A DNA stretch of 64,000 bases, taken from positions 1 to 64,000 of the forward strand of contig PBBL01000047.1 of NCBI GenBank assembly GCA_002716585.1. The letters run 5' to 3'. Source of the DNA: Myxococcales bacterium (lineage in GTDB: Bacteria; Myxococcota_A; Bradymonadia; Bradymonadales; GCA-2716585). The notes under the pieces were generated by a model. It was not told the origin of the DNA. It ran no database searches and worked only from the letters and a program-made list of their open reading frames with translations. Both the position numbers and the translations under genes were made by a program. Positions 17,474-25,583 of this stretch are shown here, one piece after another; within the stretch, counting starts at the first letter, position 1, and each line of letters starts with the position of its first letter.

Positions 17474-18298
17474 TCAGTTGAGCTTGATGAGCGGCGCCTT
17501 CTGGGTCATGGTCCCGCCCGCCTTGATGTCCATGGTCGAGCCCGACTCCTGCTTCCAGCTGGTGCCCGCCTTGTGCTCGGTGGTGGTGCCGGACTCGGTC
17601 TTGATGCTCTTGGAGGCCTTGAGGATGAAGTCCTCGCACTCCATGGTGATCTTGGTCTTGGCCTTGACGTAGAGCTCACCGGTGTCGGTCTGGATGGTGA
17701 TCTTCTTGCCCGGGACGTCGACCTCCATCCACTGCTTGTTGTCCTTGTCGTAGAGCTGGATCTTCTCCTTGCCGCTGGTGTCGTCGAGCACCAGCTCGTG
17801 TCCCGCCTTGGTGCGGAGGGAGACCAGCTCCTTGCCGTCCTCATCGGAGAACATGAGGACGTGGCCGTTGCGGGACTGGAAGAAGCGGTAGTTGTTCTTG
17901 CCGCCCTGGTCGACGTTGGGGATCTTGAGCTCGGTGTTGGAGGGGGTCACCTTGACCTTCTGGGGGAACTTGTCCTTGCCGCCCCAGACGCCCCCGACGA
18001 CGACCGGCTGGTTGGGGTCCCCGTTGACGAAGGCGACGATGACCTCATCATCGACCTCGGGCAAGAGGTAGTGGCCGCCGCGGTCCGCGCCGCTCATCCC
18101 GGTGACGATGCGGCACCACCACGACTCCTGGTCAGGAAAGTAGTTGGGCAGCTTGACCTTGACCATGTAGTACCCGTCCGGGTGCTTGTTGTTGGTCACG
18201 ACGCCTTCGTAGATGCCATACAGCTTCTCGCCGCTGAAGCGGTTGCTGCTGCCCGCCCCTCCGCCCCCGATGAGAGAACTAATAATGGAACTGCTCAT
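17474..18298 (-). CDS. Phage baseplate gpV / VgrG-type spike protein (gp5 OB-fold plus beta-helix needle)
   Basis: The 274-residue protein reads as a contractile-injection spike. Residues ~25-115 form a gp5-type OB-fold (GIYEGVVTNN, YYMVKVKLPNYF, WCRIV, GGHYLLPEVDDEVIVAF, GDPNQPVVVGGVWGG). They are followed by short alternating polar beta-repeats to the C-terminus, typical of the trimeric needle of VgrG or phage spikes. It lacks the gp27-like half of full VgrG, so it resembles gpV or eCIS spikes. No sheath, tube, baseplate or effector gene lies nearby; it may be an orphan or may serve a remote cluster. A good ribosome site (GGAAGAGG) precedes ATG. It is divergent from tviB. Confidence 0.85.
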   Translation of the reverse strand: MSSSIISSLIGGGGAGSSNRFSGEKLYGIYEGVVTNNKHPDGYYMVKVKLPNYFPDQESWWCRIVTGMSGADRGGHYLLPEVDDEVIVAFVNGDPNQPVVVGGVWGGKDKFPQKVKVTPSNTELKIPNVDQGGKNNYRFFQSRNGHVLMFSDEDGKELVSLRTKAGHELVLDDTSGKEKIQLYDKDNKQWMEVDVPGKKITIQTDTGELYVKAKTKITMECEDFILKASKSIKTESGTTTEHKAGTSWKQESGSTMDIKAGGTMTQKAPLIKLN

Positions 18299-18567
18299 TC
18301 TGACCCTCTTCCTTCAAGGTTGACTCACCGTCGCTTTGGACTCCGAACGCCTACCAGCCATTCCCATTCACAGAGATATCTTGTTCAATCACACATCAAG
18401 ACACCAATGAATCAGATCAGAAGGTAACGCGCCCGACCAAATGTTGCAACCGTTCCACGCGGACCCCTGGATGGCTGTGTTGACACCTCCTGGCGCGATC
18501 GGTAGCCTGCTCGCGTTCTGGCCGCCGGGTCAGACCACACCCACACGGGGCCTGAAGGCGCGCGACG

Positions 18568-19848
18568 ATGATCAAGGATCCAGACAAGGCAACCATCGCA
18601 GTGATCGGCCTCGGCTACGTCGGCCTGCCGCTGGCGGTCGAGTTCGGCCGCAAGCTCCCGACCATCGGCCTGGACATCAACCCCCAGCGGGTGGCCGAGC
18701 TGAAGGCCGGCGAGGACCGGACGAAGGAGGTGGAGCCCGAGGAGCTGGCCGCGGCGCGTCACCTGCGCGTCACCGCCTCGCCCGACGACCTCGCCGACTG
18801 CGACACCTTCATCGTCACCGTCCCGACCCCCATCGACCGCTACAAGCGCCCCGACCTCGGGCCGCTGCGGGCGGCGAGCCGCACCGTGGGCGCCCAGCTG
18901 AGCCCGGGCGACGTCGTCGTCTACGAGTCGACCGTCTACCCTGGCGCCACCGAGGAGGTGTGCGTCCCGATCCTCGAAGAGGCCTCGGGGCTGACCTTCA
19001 ACCAGGACTTCTTCGTCGGCTACAGCCCCGAGCGGATCAACCCCGGGGACAAGAAGCACCGCCTGACCACCATCACCAAGGTCACCGCGGGCAGCACCCC
19101 CGAGATCGGCGAGTACCTCGCGCAGCTCTACGGCCGCATCATCGAGGCCGGGATCCACGCCGCCCCCTCGATCCGGGTGGCCGAGGCCGCCAAGGTGATC
19201 GAGAACACCCAGCGCGATCTCAACATCGCCATCATCAACGAGCTGTCGCTGATCTTCCACCGCCTCGGGATCGACACCGAGGCGGTCCTGGAGGCCGCGG
19301 GCACCAAGTGGAACTTCCTCCCCTTCCGTCCCGGCCTCGTCGGGGGCCACTGCATCGGGGTCGATCCCTACTACCTGACCCACAAGGCCCAGGAGGTCGG
19401 CCACAACCCCGAGCTGATCCTCGCCGGGCGGCGCATCAACGACAGCATGGGGCAGGTCGTCGCCTCCCGCGTCGTCAAGCTGATGGCCCAGCGCGGCCTC
19501 CCGGTCGCCAACGCGCGCGTCCTCGTCATGGGCCTCACCTTCAAGGAGAACTGCCCCGACCTGCGCAACACCCGCGTCGTGGACATCGTCGCTGAGCTTC
19601 AGGGCTACAGCGCCGAGGTGGACGTCTACGACCCCTGGGTCGATCCCGAGGAGGCGCTCCACGAGTACGGCATCACCACCCGGGACCAGCCCGACGCGGG
19701 CGCCTACCACGCCGTCGTCGTCGCCGTCGCCCACGAGGCCTTCCGGCAGATGGGCGTCGAGCAGCTGCGCCGCCTCGCCGTGCCTGGCGGGGTACTCTTC
19801 GATGTCAAGTACGTCCTCTCCCCGGAAGACAGCGACGGCCGCCTGTAA
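18568..19848 (+). CDS. tviB: UDP-N-acetylglucosamine 6-dehydrogenase (TviB/WbpA type)
   Basis: The 426-residue protein is a UDP-sugar dehydrogenase. It has an NAD-binding Rossmann motif VIGLGYVGLP at 12-21, the conserved VPTPID, YESTVYPG and VGYSPERINPGDK elements, catalytic Cys262 in GGHCIGVDPYYL, and a C-terminal domain starting VLVMGLTFKENCPDLRNT. The last motif and the overall length fit the TviB/VipA/WbpA branch, which oxidises UDP-GlcNAc (or UDP-GalNAc) to the uronic acid for capsule or O-antigen. It is followed by a C4-epimerase gene after 27 bp, the same pairing as in Vi-antigen and WbpO/WbpP loci. Confidence 0.9.
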   Translation: MIKDPDKATIAVIGLGYVGLPLAVEFGRKLPTIGLDINPQRVAELKAGEDRTKEVEPEELAAARHLRVTASPDDLADCDTFIVTVPTPIDRYKRPDLGPLRAASRTVGAQLSPGDVVVYESTVYPGATEEVCVPILEEASGLTFNQDFFVGYSPERINPGDKKHRLTTITKVTAGSTPEIGEYLAQLYGRIIEAGIHAAPSIRVAEAAKVIENTQRDLNIAIINELSLIFHRLGIDTEAVLEAAGTKWNFLPFRPGLVGGHCIGVDPYYLTHKAQEVGHNPELILAGRRINDSMGQVVASRVVKLMAQRGLPVANARVLVMGLTFKENCPDLRNTRVVDIVAELQGYSAEVDVYDPWVDPEEALHEYGITTRDQPDAGAYHAVVVAVAHEAFRQMGVEQLRRLAVPGGVLFDVKYVLSPEDSDGRL

Positions 19849-19875
19849 CCGGACTTTCCCCCTGAGGTAGACACC

Positions 19876-20811
19876 ATGAGCAGCATCCTGGTCACCGGCG
19901 GCGCGGGCTTCATCGGCTCGCACCTGGCGCATCGCCTCGTCACGCTCGGGCACGACGTCCGCGTGATCGACAACTTCCTGTCGGGCAAGCGCGCCAACCT
20001 CGCCCCCATCCTCGACTCCATCGACCTCCTGGAGGGCGACCTGCGCAGCCCCGAGGACTGCGCCTCCGCCTGCCGCGGCGTCGACGCCGTCCTCCACCTC
20101 GCCGCGCGCCCCTCCGTGCCCATGTCGGTCGAGGACCCCCGGCTCTCGCACGACATCAACGTCAACGGCACCTTCAACCTCCTCGTCGCCGCGCGCGACG
20201 CGGGCGTCCGCCGCGTGGTCTACGCCGCCAGCAGCTCCGCCTACGGCGAGTCCGGGCTGGGCGTCAAGACCGAGTCGCAGCTCCCCGCCCCGCTCAGCCC
20301 CTACGCGGCCAACAAGCTCGTCGGCGAGTACTACATGCGGGTCTTCTACGAGAGCTACGGCCTCCAGACCCTCTCGCTGCGCTACTTCAACGTCTTTGGC
20401 CCTCGCCAGGACCCCAAGAGCCAGTACGCCGCGGCCATCCCCGCGTTCGTGACCTCGATCCTGGAGGGGCGCGCCCCCACCATCTATGGCGACGGGGAGC
20501 AGACCCGCGACTTCACCTTCATCGAGAACGTCATCCACGCGAACCTCCTGGCGATCGAGGCCGAGGCGACCCACGGGGAGGTGCTCAACATCGCCTGCGG
20601 CGAGCGCATCAGCGTCAACCAGGTCATCGCCGACATCAACGCGGCCCTGGGCACGTCGGTCGCGCCCAACCACGTCGCCGAGCGCGCGGGCGACATCAAG
20701 CACTCGCTGGCCAACATCGAGCTTGCCCGCGAGGTGCTCGGCTACGCCCCCAGCGTCGACTTCCAGGAGGGGCTGCGCCGCACCATCGCCTGGTACCAGG
20801 ACAACGCATGA
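19876..20811 (+). CDS. NAD-dependent sugar-nucleotide 4-epimerase (WbpP/TviC type)
   Basis: The 311-residue extended short-chain dehydrogenase has the NAD loop VTGGAGFIGSHL (6-17), an LHLAARPSVPMSV segment, and the catalytic Ser and YxxxK pair (Y143, K147 in PYAANK). SLRYFNVFGPRQDP and GDGEQTRDFTFIENV are typical of UDP-GlcNAc/UDP-GalNAc(A) C4-epimerases. Together with the dehydrogenase it would make UDP-GalNAcA for a surface polysaccharide (inference from the pairing). ATG is preceded by GAGG at a good distance. Confidence 0.88.
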   Translation: MSSILVTGGAGFIGSHLAHRLVTLGHDVRVIDNFLSGKRANLAPILDSIDLLEGDLRSPEDCASACRGVDAVLHLAARPSVPMSVEDPRLSHDINVNGTFNLLVAARDAGVRRVVYAASSSAYGESGLGVKTESQLPAPLSPYAANKLVGEYYMRVFYESYGLQTLSLRYFNVFGPRQDPKSQYAAAIPAFVTSILEGRAPTIYGDGEQTRDFTFIENVIHANLLAIEAEATHGEVLNIACGERISVNQVIADINAALGTSVAPNHVAERAGDIKHSLANIELAREVLGYAPSVDFQEGLRRTIAWYQDNA

Positions 20812-20865
20812 ACCCGCCGCGCTCCCCTGCTCGGGGCCTCGTCGCGCGCTGAAACCCGGTCGAGC

Positions 20866-22665
20866 ATGTCTGGACTCATTGGAGGATGGTCATCGTCGTC
20901 GCTGTCACCGGCGACCTTCGACGCGGCGTTCGCCGCGCTCGCCCACCGCGGCCCGGACAGCGTCGGCCTCCACCGCGATCAACGCGCCTTCATCGGCGCC
21001 CAGCGCCTGTCGATCGTCGATCATGAGCGGGGCCACCAGCCCCTCTTCAACGAAGACGGCACCGTCGCGGCGGTCCTCGACGGTGAGATCTACAACACCC
21101 GCGAGCTGATCCCCGACCTCAAGCGCGCGGGGCACCGCATCGCGACCTCGTCCGACACCGAGCTCCTGGTCCACCTCTGGGAGGAGCACGGCCCGGAGAT
21201 GTGCGAGCACCTCCGGGGCATGTTCGCCTTCATGATCTGGGACGCGCGTCAGCGCAAGCTGTTCGCCGCCCGTGACCGCCTCGGTCAGAAGCCGCTGTTC
21301 ATCACCCGGACCCGGGACGGCGGCGTCCTGCTCGCCTCCGAGCTGGACGGCCTCCGGGCGTTGGCTCGTGGCGCGGAGCCGAGCCACGGCTGGTCGCTGC
21401 GCCACGAGGCGCTCTACGATTACCTGTCGCTGGGGTTCATCCCCCAGCCCGAGACCATCTACCACGGGGTGCATGCCGTACCCGCGGCCTCCTGGGTGTG
21501 CTACGACGGCCAGCGGTGCCGCGAGGAGCGCTACTGGGACCTGGCCTTCAAGCCGAAGCTGCGGGTGACCCGCGCCGACGCGCTGGAGCAGCTCCGCGAG
21601 CTGCTGGTGGACTCCGTCCGCCTGCGGATGCGCGGCGACTCGCCGCTGGGCATGGTCCTCTCCTCCGAGCCGCACGTCGCGGCGGTGGCGCAGGAGGCGT
21701 CGCGCTACACCCGCCCGGGCTTACAGACCTTCCGGGTGGTCGACGGCGAGCTGGGCGCCGAGGGATCTCCCGAGGACACCATCCTGCGGCTGAAGCTCAA
21801 CCCGCGGCGCGAGATCATGACGCTCGTGGAGCGCTACGGTCAGCCCTACGCCGACCCGGTCGCGCTGCGCTCGCTGGCCGTCGCGCGCCTGCTCCGCGAT
21901 CACGTGCGCGCGGTCTTGACGGGGCTGGGCGGCGACGCGGTGATGGGCGGGCGAGGCTTCGACCGGGCGCTGCTGGCCACCGAGCCGCTCCGGTGGTTGC
22001 CCGGTGAGCTATTTCAGCCCGCCTCGCGGCTCCTGGGACGCCGCCGTCGAGGGCGGCGAACCCGCCTCGGTCAGCTGCGGCGCCTCGTGGACAGCGTGGG
22101 CCGCCGCCCGGAGGAGCTGTACATGACCTGGGCCAGCGTGCTCTTCACCGAGGAGGACAAGCGCGCCTGGTGGCGCGCCGAGCCGCTCCGCGCGACCGAG
22201 GACTGGCTGCGGACGATCCTGCCGCTCGGGCTGGGCAACCTCGACACCCAGCTCTGCGGCGAGCAACGGACCTCGCTGGTGAGCGGCGTGTTGATGAACC
22301 TCGACGTCGCCACGATGCAGGCCGGGATCGAAGGGCGCGCGCCGCTGATGGACCACCCGCTCGTCGAGTTCGCCGCGTCGCTCCCCGATGAGCTGCGTGC
22401 CCAGCGCCCGCTGCTCGCGGACCTCTACAGCGTGCCGGGCGGCTGGCCCGCCCCGCCGAGCGTCTCCCTCGACGGCTGGATGCGCGGCTCGCTGCGGCCG
22501 TTGCTGCTGGACACCGTCGGCCAGAGCAACGCCGAGGTGCGCCAGTGGCTGCGCGACGAGCCGCTCGACGCGCTGATCGACGGCTCCATCATGAGAAAGC
22601 GCCGCGCTCGCCTCCTCTACACCATCCTCGTCCTCGAACTCTGGCTCCGTCACCACCGCGCCTGA
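20866..22665 (+). CDS. Asparagine synthetase (AsnB)-like protein lacking both catalytic signatures
   Basis: The 599-residue protein has the full AsnB architecture. The N-terminal glutamine amidotransferase fold retains RLSIVD, DGEIYN, SSDTE and ARDRLGQKPLF, and the C-terminal fold retains GLGGDAVMGG and APLMDHPLVEFAA. However, the invariant nucleophile Cys2 (MCGI) is Ser (MSGL, codon TCT). The ATP-pyrophosphatase loop SGGxDSS is replaced by SSEPHVA (residues 266-272). Neither glutaminase nor beta-aspartyl-AMP chemistry should work as in AsnB. Homologues in exopolysaccharide loci are thought to amidate sugars or peptides; this one may be a scaffold or regulator. It follows the two nucleotide-sugar genes. 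No frameshift is visible and coding quality is good, so it is not an obvious pseudogene. Confidence 0.85.
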   Translation: MSGLIGGWSSSSLSPATFDAAFAALAHRGPDSVGLHRDQRAFIGAQRLSIVDHERGHQPLFNEDGTVAAVLDGEIYNTRELIPDLKRAGHRIATSSDTELLVHLWEEHGPEMCEHLRGMFAFMIWDARQRKLFAARDRLGQKPLFITRTRDGGVLLASELDGLRALARGAEPSHGWSLRHEALYDYLSLGFIPQPETIYHGVHAVPAASWVCYDGQRCREERYWDLAFKPKLRVTRADALEQLRELLVDSVRLRMRGDSPLGMVLSSEPHVAAVAQEASRYTRPGLQTFRVVDGELGAEGSPEDTILRLKLNPRREIMTLVERYGQPYADPVALRSLAVARLLRDHVRAVLTGLGGDAVMGGRGFDRALLATEPLRWLPGELFQPASRLLGRRRRGRRTRLGQLRRLVDSVGRRPEELYMTWASVLFTEEDKRAWWRAEPLRATEDWLRTILPLGLGNLDTQLCGEQRTSLVSGVLMNLDVATMQAGIEGRAPLMDHPLVEFAASLPDELRAQRPLLADLYSVPGGWPAPPSVSLDGWMRGSLRPLLLDTVGQSNAEVRQWLRDEPLDALIDGSIMRKRRARLLYTILVLELWLRHHRA

Positions 22666-22672
22666 GCGCGGC

Positions 22673-24082
22673 TCACGGCGCGGCGATCACGCCGGGCGCC
22701 GCGCGCGACTGCTCCAGGATCTCCTCACCGCGCAGCGCCTCGATCTCGGGGTCGGCCGCGATCAGCTCCAACAGCCCCAGGTACGCCTCGCCCCACGGCG
22801 CGAAGCGCTCGGCCCCAGGCCACGAGGTCCGGACGTGCCAGTCGATGGCGGCCACGCCTTGATACCGCTTCAGCGTCGCCAACAACCCCTCCAGCCGCGC
22901 CAGCGTCCCTGGCACGTCCGGCGCGGTGTTGTAGAAGAACGCTCCGTCCATCGCCATGGAGGGGATCTGGAGGCTCTCGACGCGTCGCTTCGAGAGCGGG
23001 CTCCAGGGGTGGAAGGGCCAGGCGACGCCGAGCCGGTAGCCGGGCCGCCCGTTGAAGGCGATGGAGCTGTCGTAGGAGAGCCCGGCGCGACCGTGGTCGT
23101 CCAGCGTCCGCCAGAACGGGCGGCGCATGTGCCAGAAGTGGTGGCGGTTGCCAATGACGTCGCGCCCGGAGAGGCGCCGCAGCGTCTCCAACTCGTGGCG
23201 CATCCGGGCGTGGCTCGCGCGGGCGTTGTAGCTCAGGTGAAGCCCGACCTCGGCGCCGTAGGCCCGGATCAGCGCGAAGGCGCGGCGAAACACAGGCCGC
23301 GACAGGTCGTAGGGGACGTCCAGCGTGTGCGCCCTCGCATGCGCGCTGGAGCGCACCGCGAAGAAGAAGGTGCTGCGCACCCCCGCGCGCCACTCCGCCT
23401 CAAGCACCTCGGCGAACACGTCGTGGCGGTCGCGCCGCCCCCGAGCCATCGCCCACGCCGCGCGGGCGACCTCCAGCCCGAACCGCGCCGCGCGCGTCGC
23501 GCGGCCGTTGCGCGCGGCCAGCGCCGTCAACCACAGCGGGTGGAGCGGGTCGGTCGGGTCGATCGGCATGTCCACGTCGTGCGAGAGCATCACCACCGCC
23601 CGCTTGCCCTCGGGCAGGTAGAAGGGGCGCCCGAGGTGCGCGCCGCGCGCCTCCAGCCACGTCCGAAGCTGGTCGGTGTAGGCGTTGACCACCGGGACCT
23701 CCAGCAGCCCGAGGCGGTGTTGGAGGGAGCGCTCGGGCAGGAGGCGCTCGTGGACGTCGAAGGCGTCCCCCGGAAGCCCATCGTGCGCCGCGTCGGTCAA
23801 CCAGAGGCGCGTCGCCTCGAACCAGTCGAACGGGAAGGGGGCGTCGTGCGGCGCGTCGTCGCCTTCGGGCAGGCCCGGGACCTGATCAGGGGCGTAGCCG
23901 TCGGCCACGCGGGGGACGCGCAGGCGGCAGGGGCGGGCGTCGTCGTTGCCGTAGTAGAGGTCCACGGTGGGGCGTTCGGGCGTGATCTGGATGGGGACGC
24001 CGAGCATGCCCGCGAGCCACTCCAGGCTGGCGTGGAGGAAGCCGTCGTGGTCGGGCGCGTCGTGGGCGAAGGTCAACGTCAT
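22673..24082 (-). CDS. Polysaccharide deacetylase-family protein
   Basis: The 469-residue product has a family-type NodB-like segment from about residue 165: VVMLSHDVDMP (metal-binding Asp pair), later STFFFAVRSS, GAEVGLHLSYNA, NRHHFWHM and YDSSIAFNGRPGYRLG. This matches the large, exopolysaccharide-associated deacetylase group rather than short chitin deacetylases. Its role would be removing N- or O-acetyl groups from a surface glycan. The ATG at 24082 is used because it overlaps the upstream stop (ATGA); the frame is open another 450 bases upstream but reads as antisense-like sequence. It is the last gene of a three-gene operon converging on the AsnB-like gene. Confidence 0.82.
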   Translation of the reverse strand: MTLTFAHDAPDHDGFLHASLEWLAGMLGVPIQITPERPTVDLYYGNDDARPCRLRVPRVADGYAPDQVPGLPEGDDAPHDAPFPFDWFEATRLWLTDAAHDGLPGDAFDVHERLLPERSLQHRLGLLEVPVVNAYTDQLRTWLEARGAHLGRPFYLPEGKRAVVMLSHDVDMPIDPTDPLHPLWLTALAARNGRATRAARFGLEVARAAWAMARGRRDRHDVFAEVLEAEWRAGVRSTFFFAVRSSAHARAHTLDVPYDLSRPVFRRAFALIRAYGAEVGLHLSYNARASHARMRHELETLRRLSGRDVIGNRHHFWHMRRPFWRTLDDHGRAGLSYDSSIAFNGRPGYRLGVAWPFHPWSPLSKRRVESLQIPSMAMDGAFFYNTAPDVPGTLARLEGLLATLKRYQGVAAIDWHVRTSWPGAERFAPWGEAYLGLLELIAADPEIEALRGEEILEQSRAAPGVIAAP

Positions 24083-25137
24083 GAGGTGGCTCGCGTGACG
24101 ACGGTGAAGGGGTCCAGGTCGGCGAAGGTCGCGCGCCACCGGGTCAGGCTGTGGAGCGCCTCGGCGGTCGGCTGACGCGGCGCCTCGACGGCGACACACC
24201 AGCGCTCCGAGCCGCGCGACGTGAAGCCCTGGCCTCGGGCGTGGGCCTCCAGCAGCGGGTCGCCCAGGCTGAGCAGTTGGAGCGTCCTGGCGCCCTGCTC
24301 CAACAAGAGGCGGCGCGCGCGCGTCATCAGGAGGTCGATGGCGGGCGCGCCGCTGGGAGCGTGGACCGCCTCCAGGAGGCGCCCGGCGCGCGGGAGGTGG
24401 CTCGGGCGAGGGGCGATCTCGGCGAGGACCGCGGCGACGAGCCGGGGGCCACGGGCGGCGCCGAGGACCAGCGGGCGCTCGGCGGCCCTCCACCAGGAGA
24501 GGAGGCGCGCCTCGCTCCATCGGGGGGCGACGCATTCGGCGTGGGAGGCCTGGAGCATCGCCACCAGCTCGGGGAGGTGGTGGCTGCCCGGGGCCAGCTC
24601 GACCGGTTCCAGCCCCGACGGCAGCGCGGCCTCACGGATGGCGGCGCGGGCGCGGCTCAGCAGCGCGTTGGGGGCGGCGGTCACGGCGCGCCCCAACCGC
24701 CCGAGCGGGTGGCTGGCCCCCGCCAGCGGTTGCAGCGCGCGGGTCAGGACGTCGCAGTCGCCGATCGGATCCAGACGCGCGGGGCGCTCCGATGAGCGGC
24801 ACAGCGCCAGCGTGACGTCGACCTCGTCGCGAAGTCGCGCCGCGGCCAGCTCCATCAACAGATCGCCCTCGGCGCGCTTGCTCGTGTAGGAGCCCGACCA
24901 GCACCAGGCGGGCCAGCTATACTCCTCCTGGCCGAGCTGGAGGCGGCGCCCGTGGACGAAGCCGATCACCTCCTCGCCGCGGCGTCCGAGCCAGCCGCGG
25001 CGCTCCTGCCCGTCCAGGCTGGCGAGCAGGCGCTGGATCCACTCGGGGTCGGTGGGGTTGCGATCGTGGGCGCCAAACCACCGCACGAGGTCGGGGAGGT
25101 CACCGGGGCGAGCGGGTTGAAGGGTGACTTGGGTCAT
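24079..25137 (-). CDS. GNAT-type acyltransferase-like protein
   Basis: The 352-residue protein begins with an acetyltransferase-like entry (TLQPARPGDLPDLVRWF, then IGFVHGRRL). It has a second half with LVAAVLAEIAPRP and a long helix LLMTRARRLLLEQGARTLQLLSLGDPLLEAHARGQGF, where the RLLLEQGA and GF elements resemble the acetyl-CoA-binding end of GNAT folds. It may contain two degenerate GNAT units. The location between a small Pro-rich gene and a polysaccharide deacetylase suggests glycan or FemAB-like modification (inference). The start overlaps the upstream stop by 4 bp. Confidence 0.65.
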   Translation of the reverse strand: MTQVTLQPARPGDLPDLVRWFGAHDRNPTDPEWIQRLLASLDGQERRGWLGRRGEEVIGFVHGRRLQLGQEEYSWPAWCWSGSYTSKRAEGDLLMELAAARLRDEVDVTLALCRSSERPARLDPIGDCDVLTRALQPLAGASHPLGRLGRAVTAAPNALLSRARAAIREAALPSGLEPVELAPGSHHLPELVAMLQASHAECVAPRWSEARLLSWWRAAERPLVLGAARGPRLVAAVLAEIAPRPSHLPRAGRLLEAVHAPSGAPAIDLLMTRARRLLLEQGARTLQLLSLGDPLLEAHARGQGFTSRGSERWCVAVEAPRQPTAEALHSLTRWRATFADLDPFTVVTRATS

Positions 25138-25481
25138 GGGGCCTTCAGGGACAGAGGGTGGTCGGGTTCGGAGCGCTCGACGCGCTCGGCTTGCTCCAGC
25201 GCTTCGCGGGTGCGCGGTGGCAGCGCGAAGCGCTCGTCCGCCGCGGCGCGCATCAGCTCCAGCAGCGCGCTGTGCAGCGGCTCAGGGGCGGGCGCGACGG
25301 GGGCAGGGGGCGCGACGGGGGGCGGCGCCTCCGGGAATGGCGCGGCCTCGGGGGGGTGTTGCTCAGGGGCGGCGCCGATCCGGTAGGGCTCGGGCGGAGG
25401 GAGCTGCCGGGCCGACCGGGGAGGGGGCTCCTCGGTGCCGTCCCACAGCAGCTTGAACAGGCGAGTCAGGAAGTTGGCCAC
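25134..25481 (-). CDS. Small Pro/Ala-rich protein of unknown function
   Basis: The 115-residue protein starts at a GTG (25481) with GAGGAG nine bases upstream. An amphipathic N-terminus (MANFLTRLFKLLWDG) is followed by about 50 residues of Pro/Ala/Glu-rich linker and a predicted C-terminal helix pair (LHSALLELMRAAADERFA, TREALEQAERVE). The frame continues upstream on the minus strand, but that part lies antisense to the kinase and has no ribosome site. The 4-bp overlap with the GNAT gene, the strong SD and the divergent promoter space support a real gene. The function is unknown. Confidence 0.65.
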   Translation of the reverse strand: MANFLTRLFKLLWDGTEEPPPRSARQLPPPEPYRIGAAPEQHPPEAAPFPEAPPPVAPPAPVAPAPEPLHSALLELMRAAADERFALPPRTREALEQAERVERSEPDHPLSLKAP

Positions 25482-25583
25482 GGCGCGCTCCTCGTTGTCT
25501 TGACCTCCGCGGGGGGGCGCCCTACGCTTTGAGCGCGTTCGCGCCGCTCGCTCGAACCGAGCGCCCACCATGGATTGTACGGT

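Noticed and set aside
20866-22665. Frameshift or pseudogene explanation for the AsnB-like gene
   Set aside because: The frame is continuous with normal codon bias and full length; only the two catalytic sites differ.
23000-24900. Minus-strand open frame upstream of the deacetylase start (24083-24535)
   Set aside because: It lies within the GNAT gene in another frame; the ATG overlapping the upstream stop is the better start.
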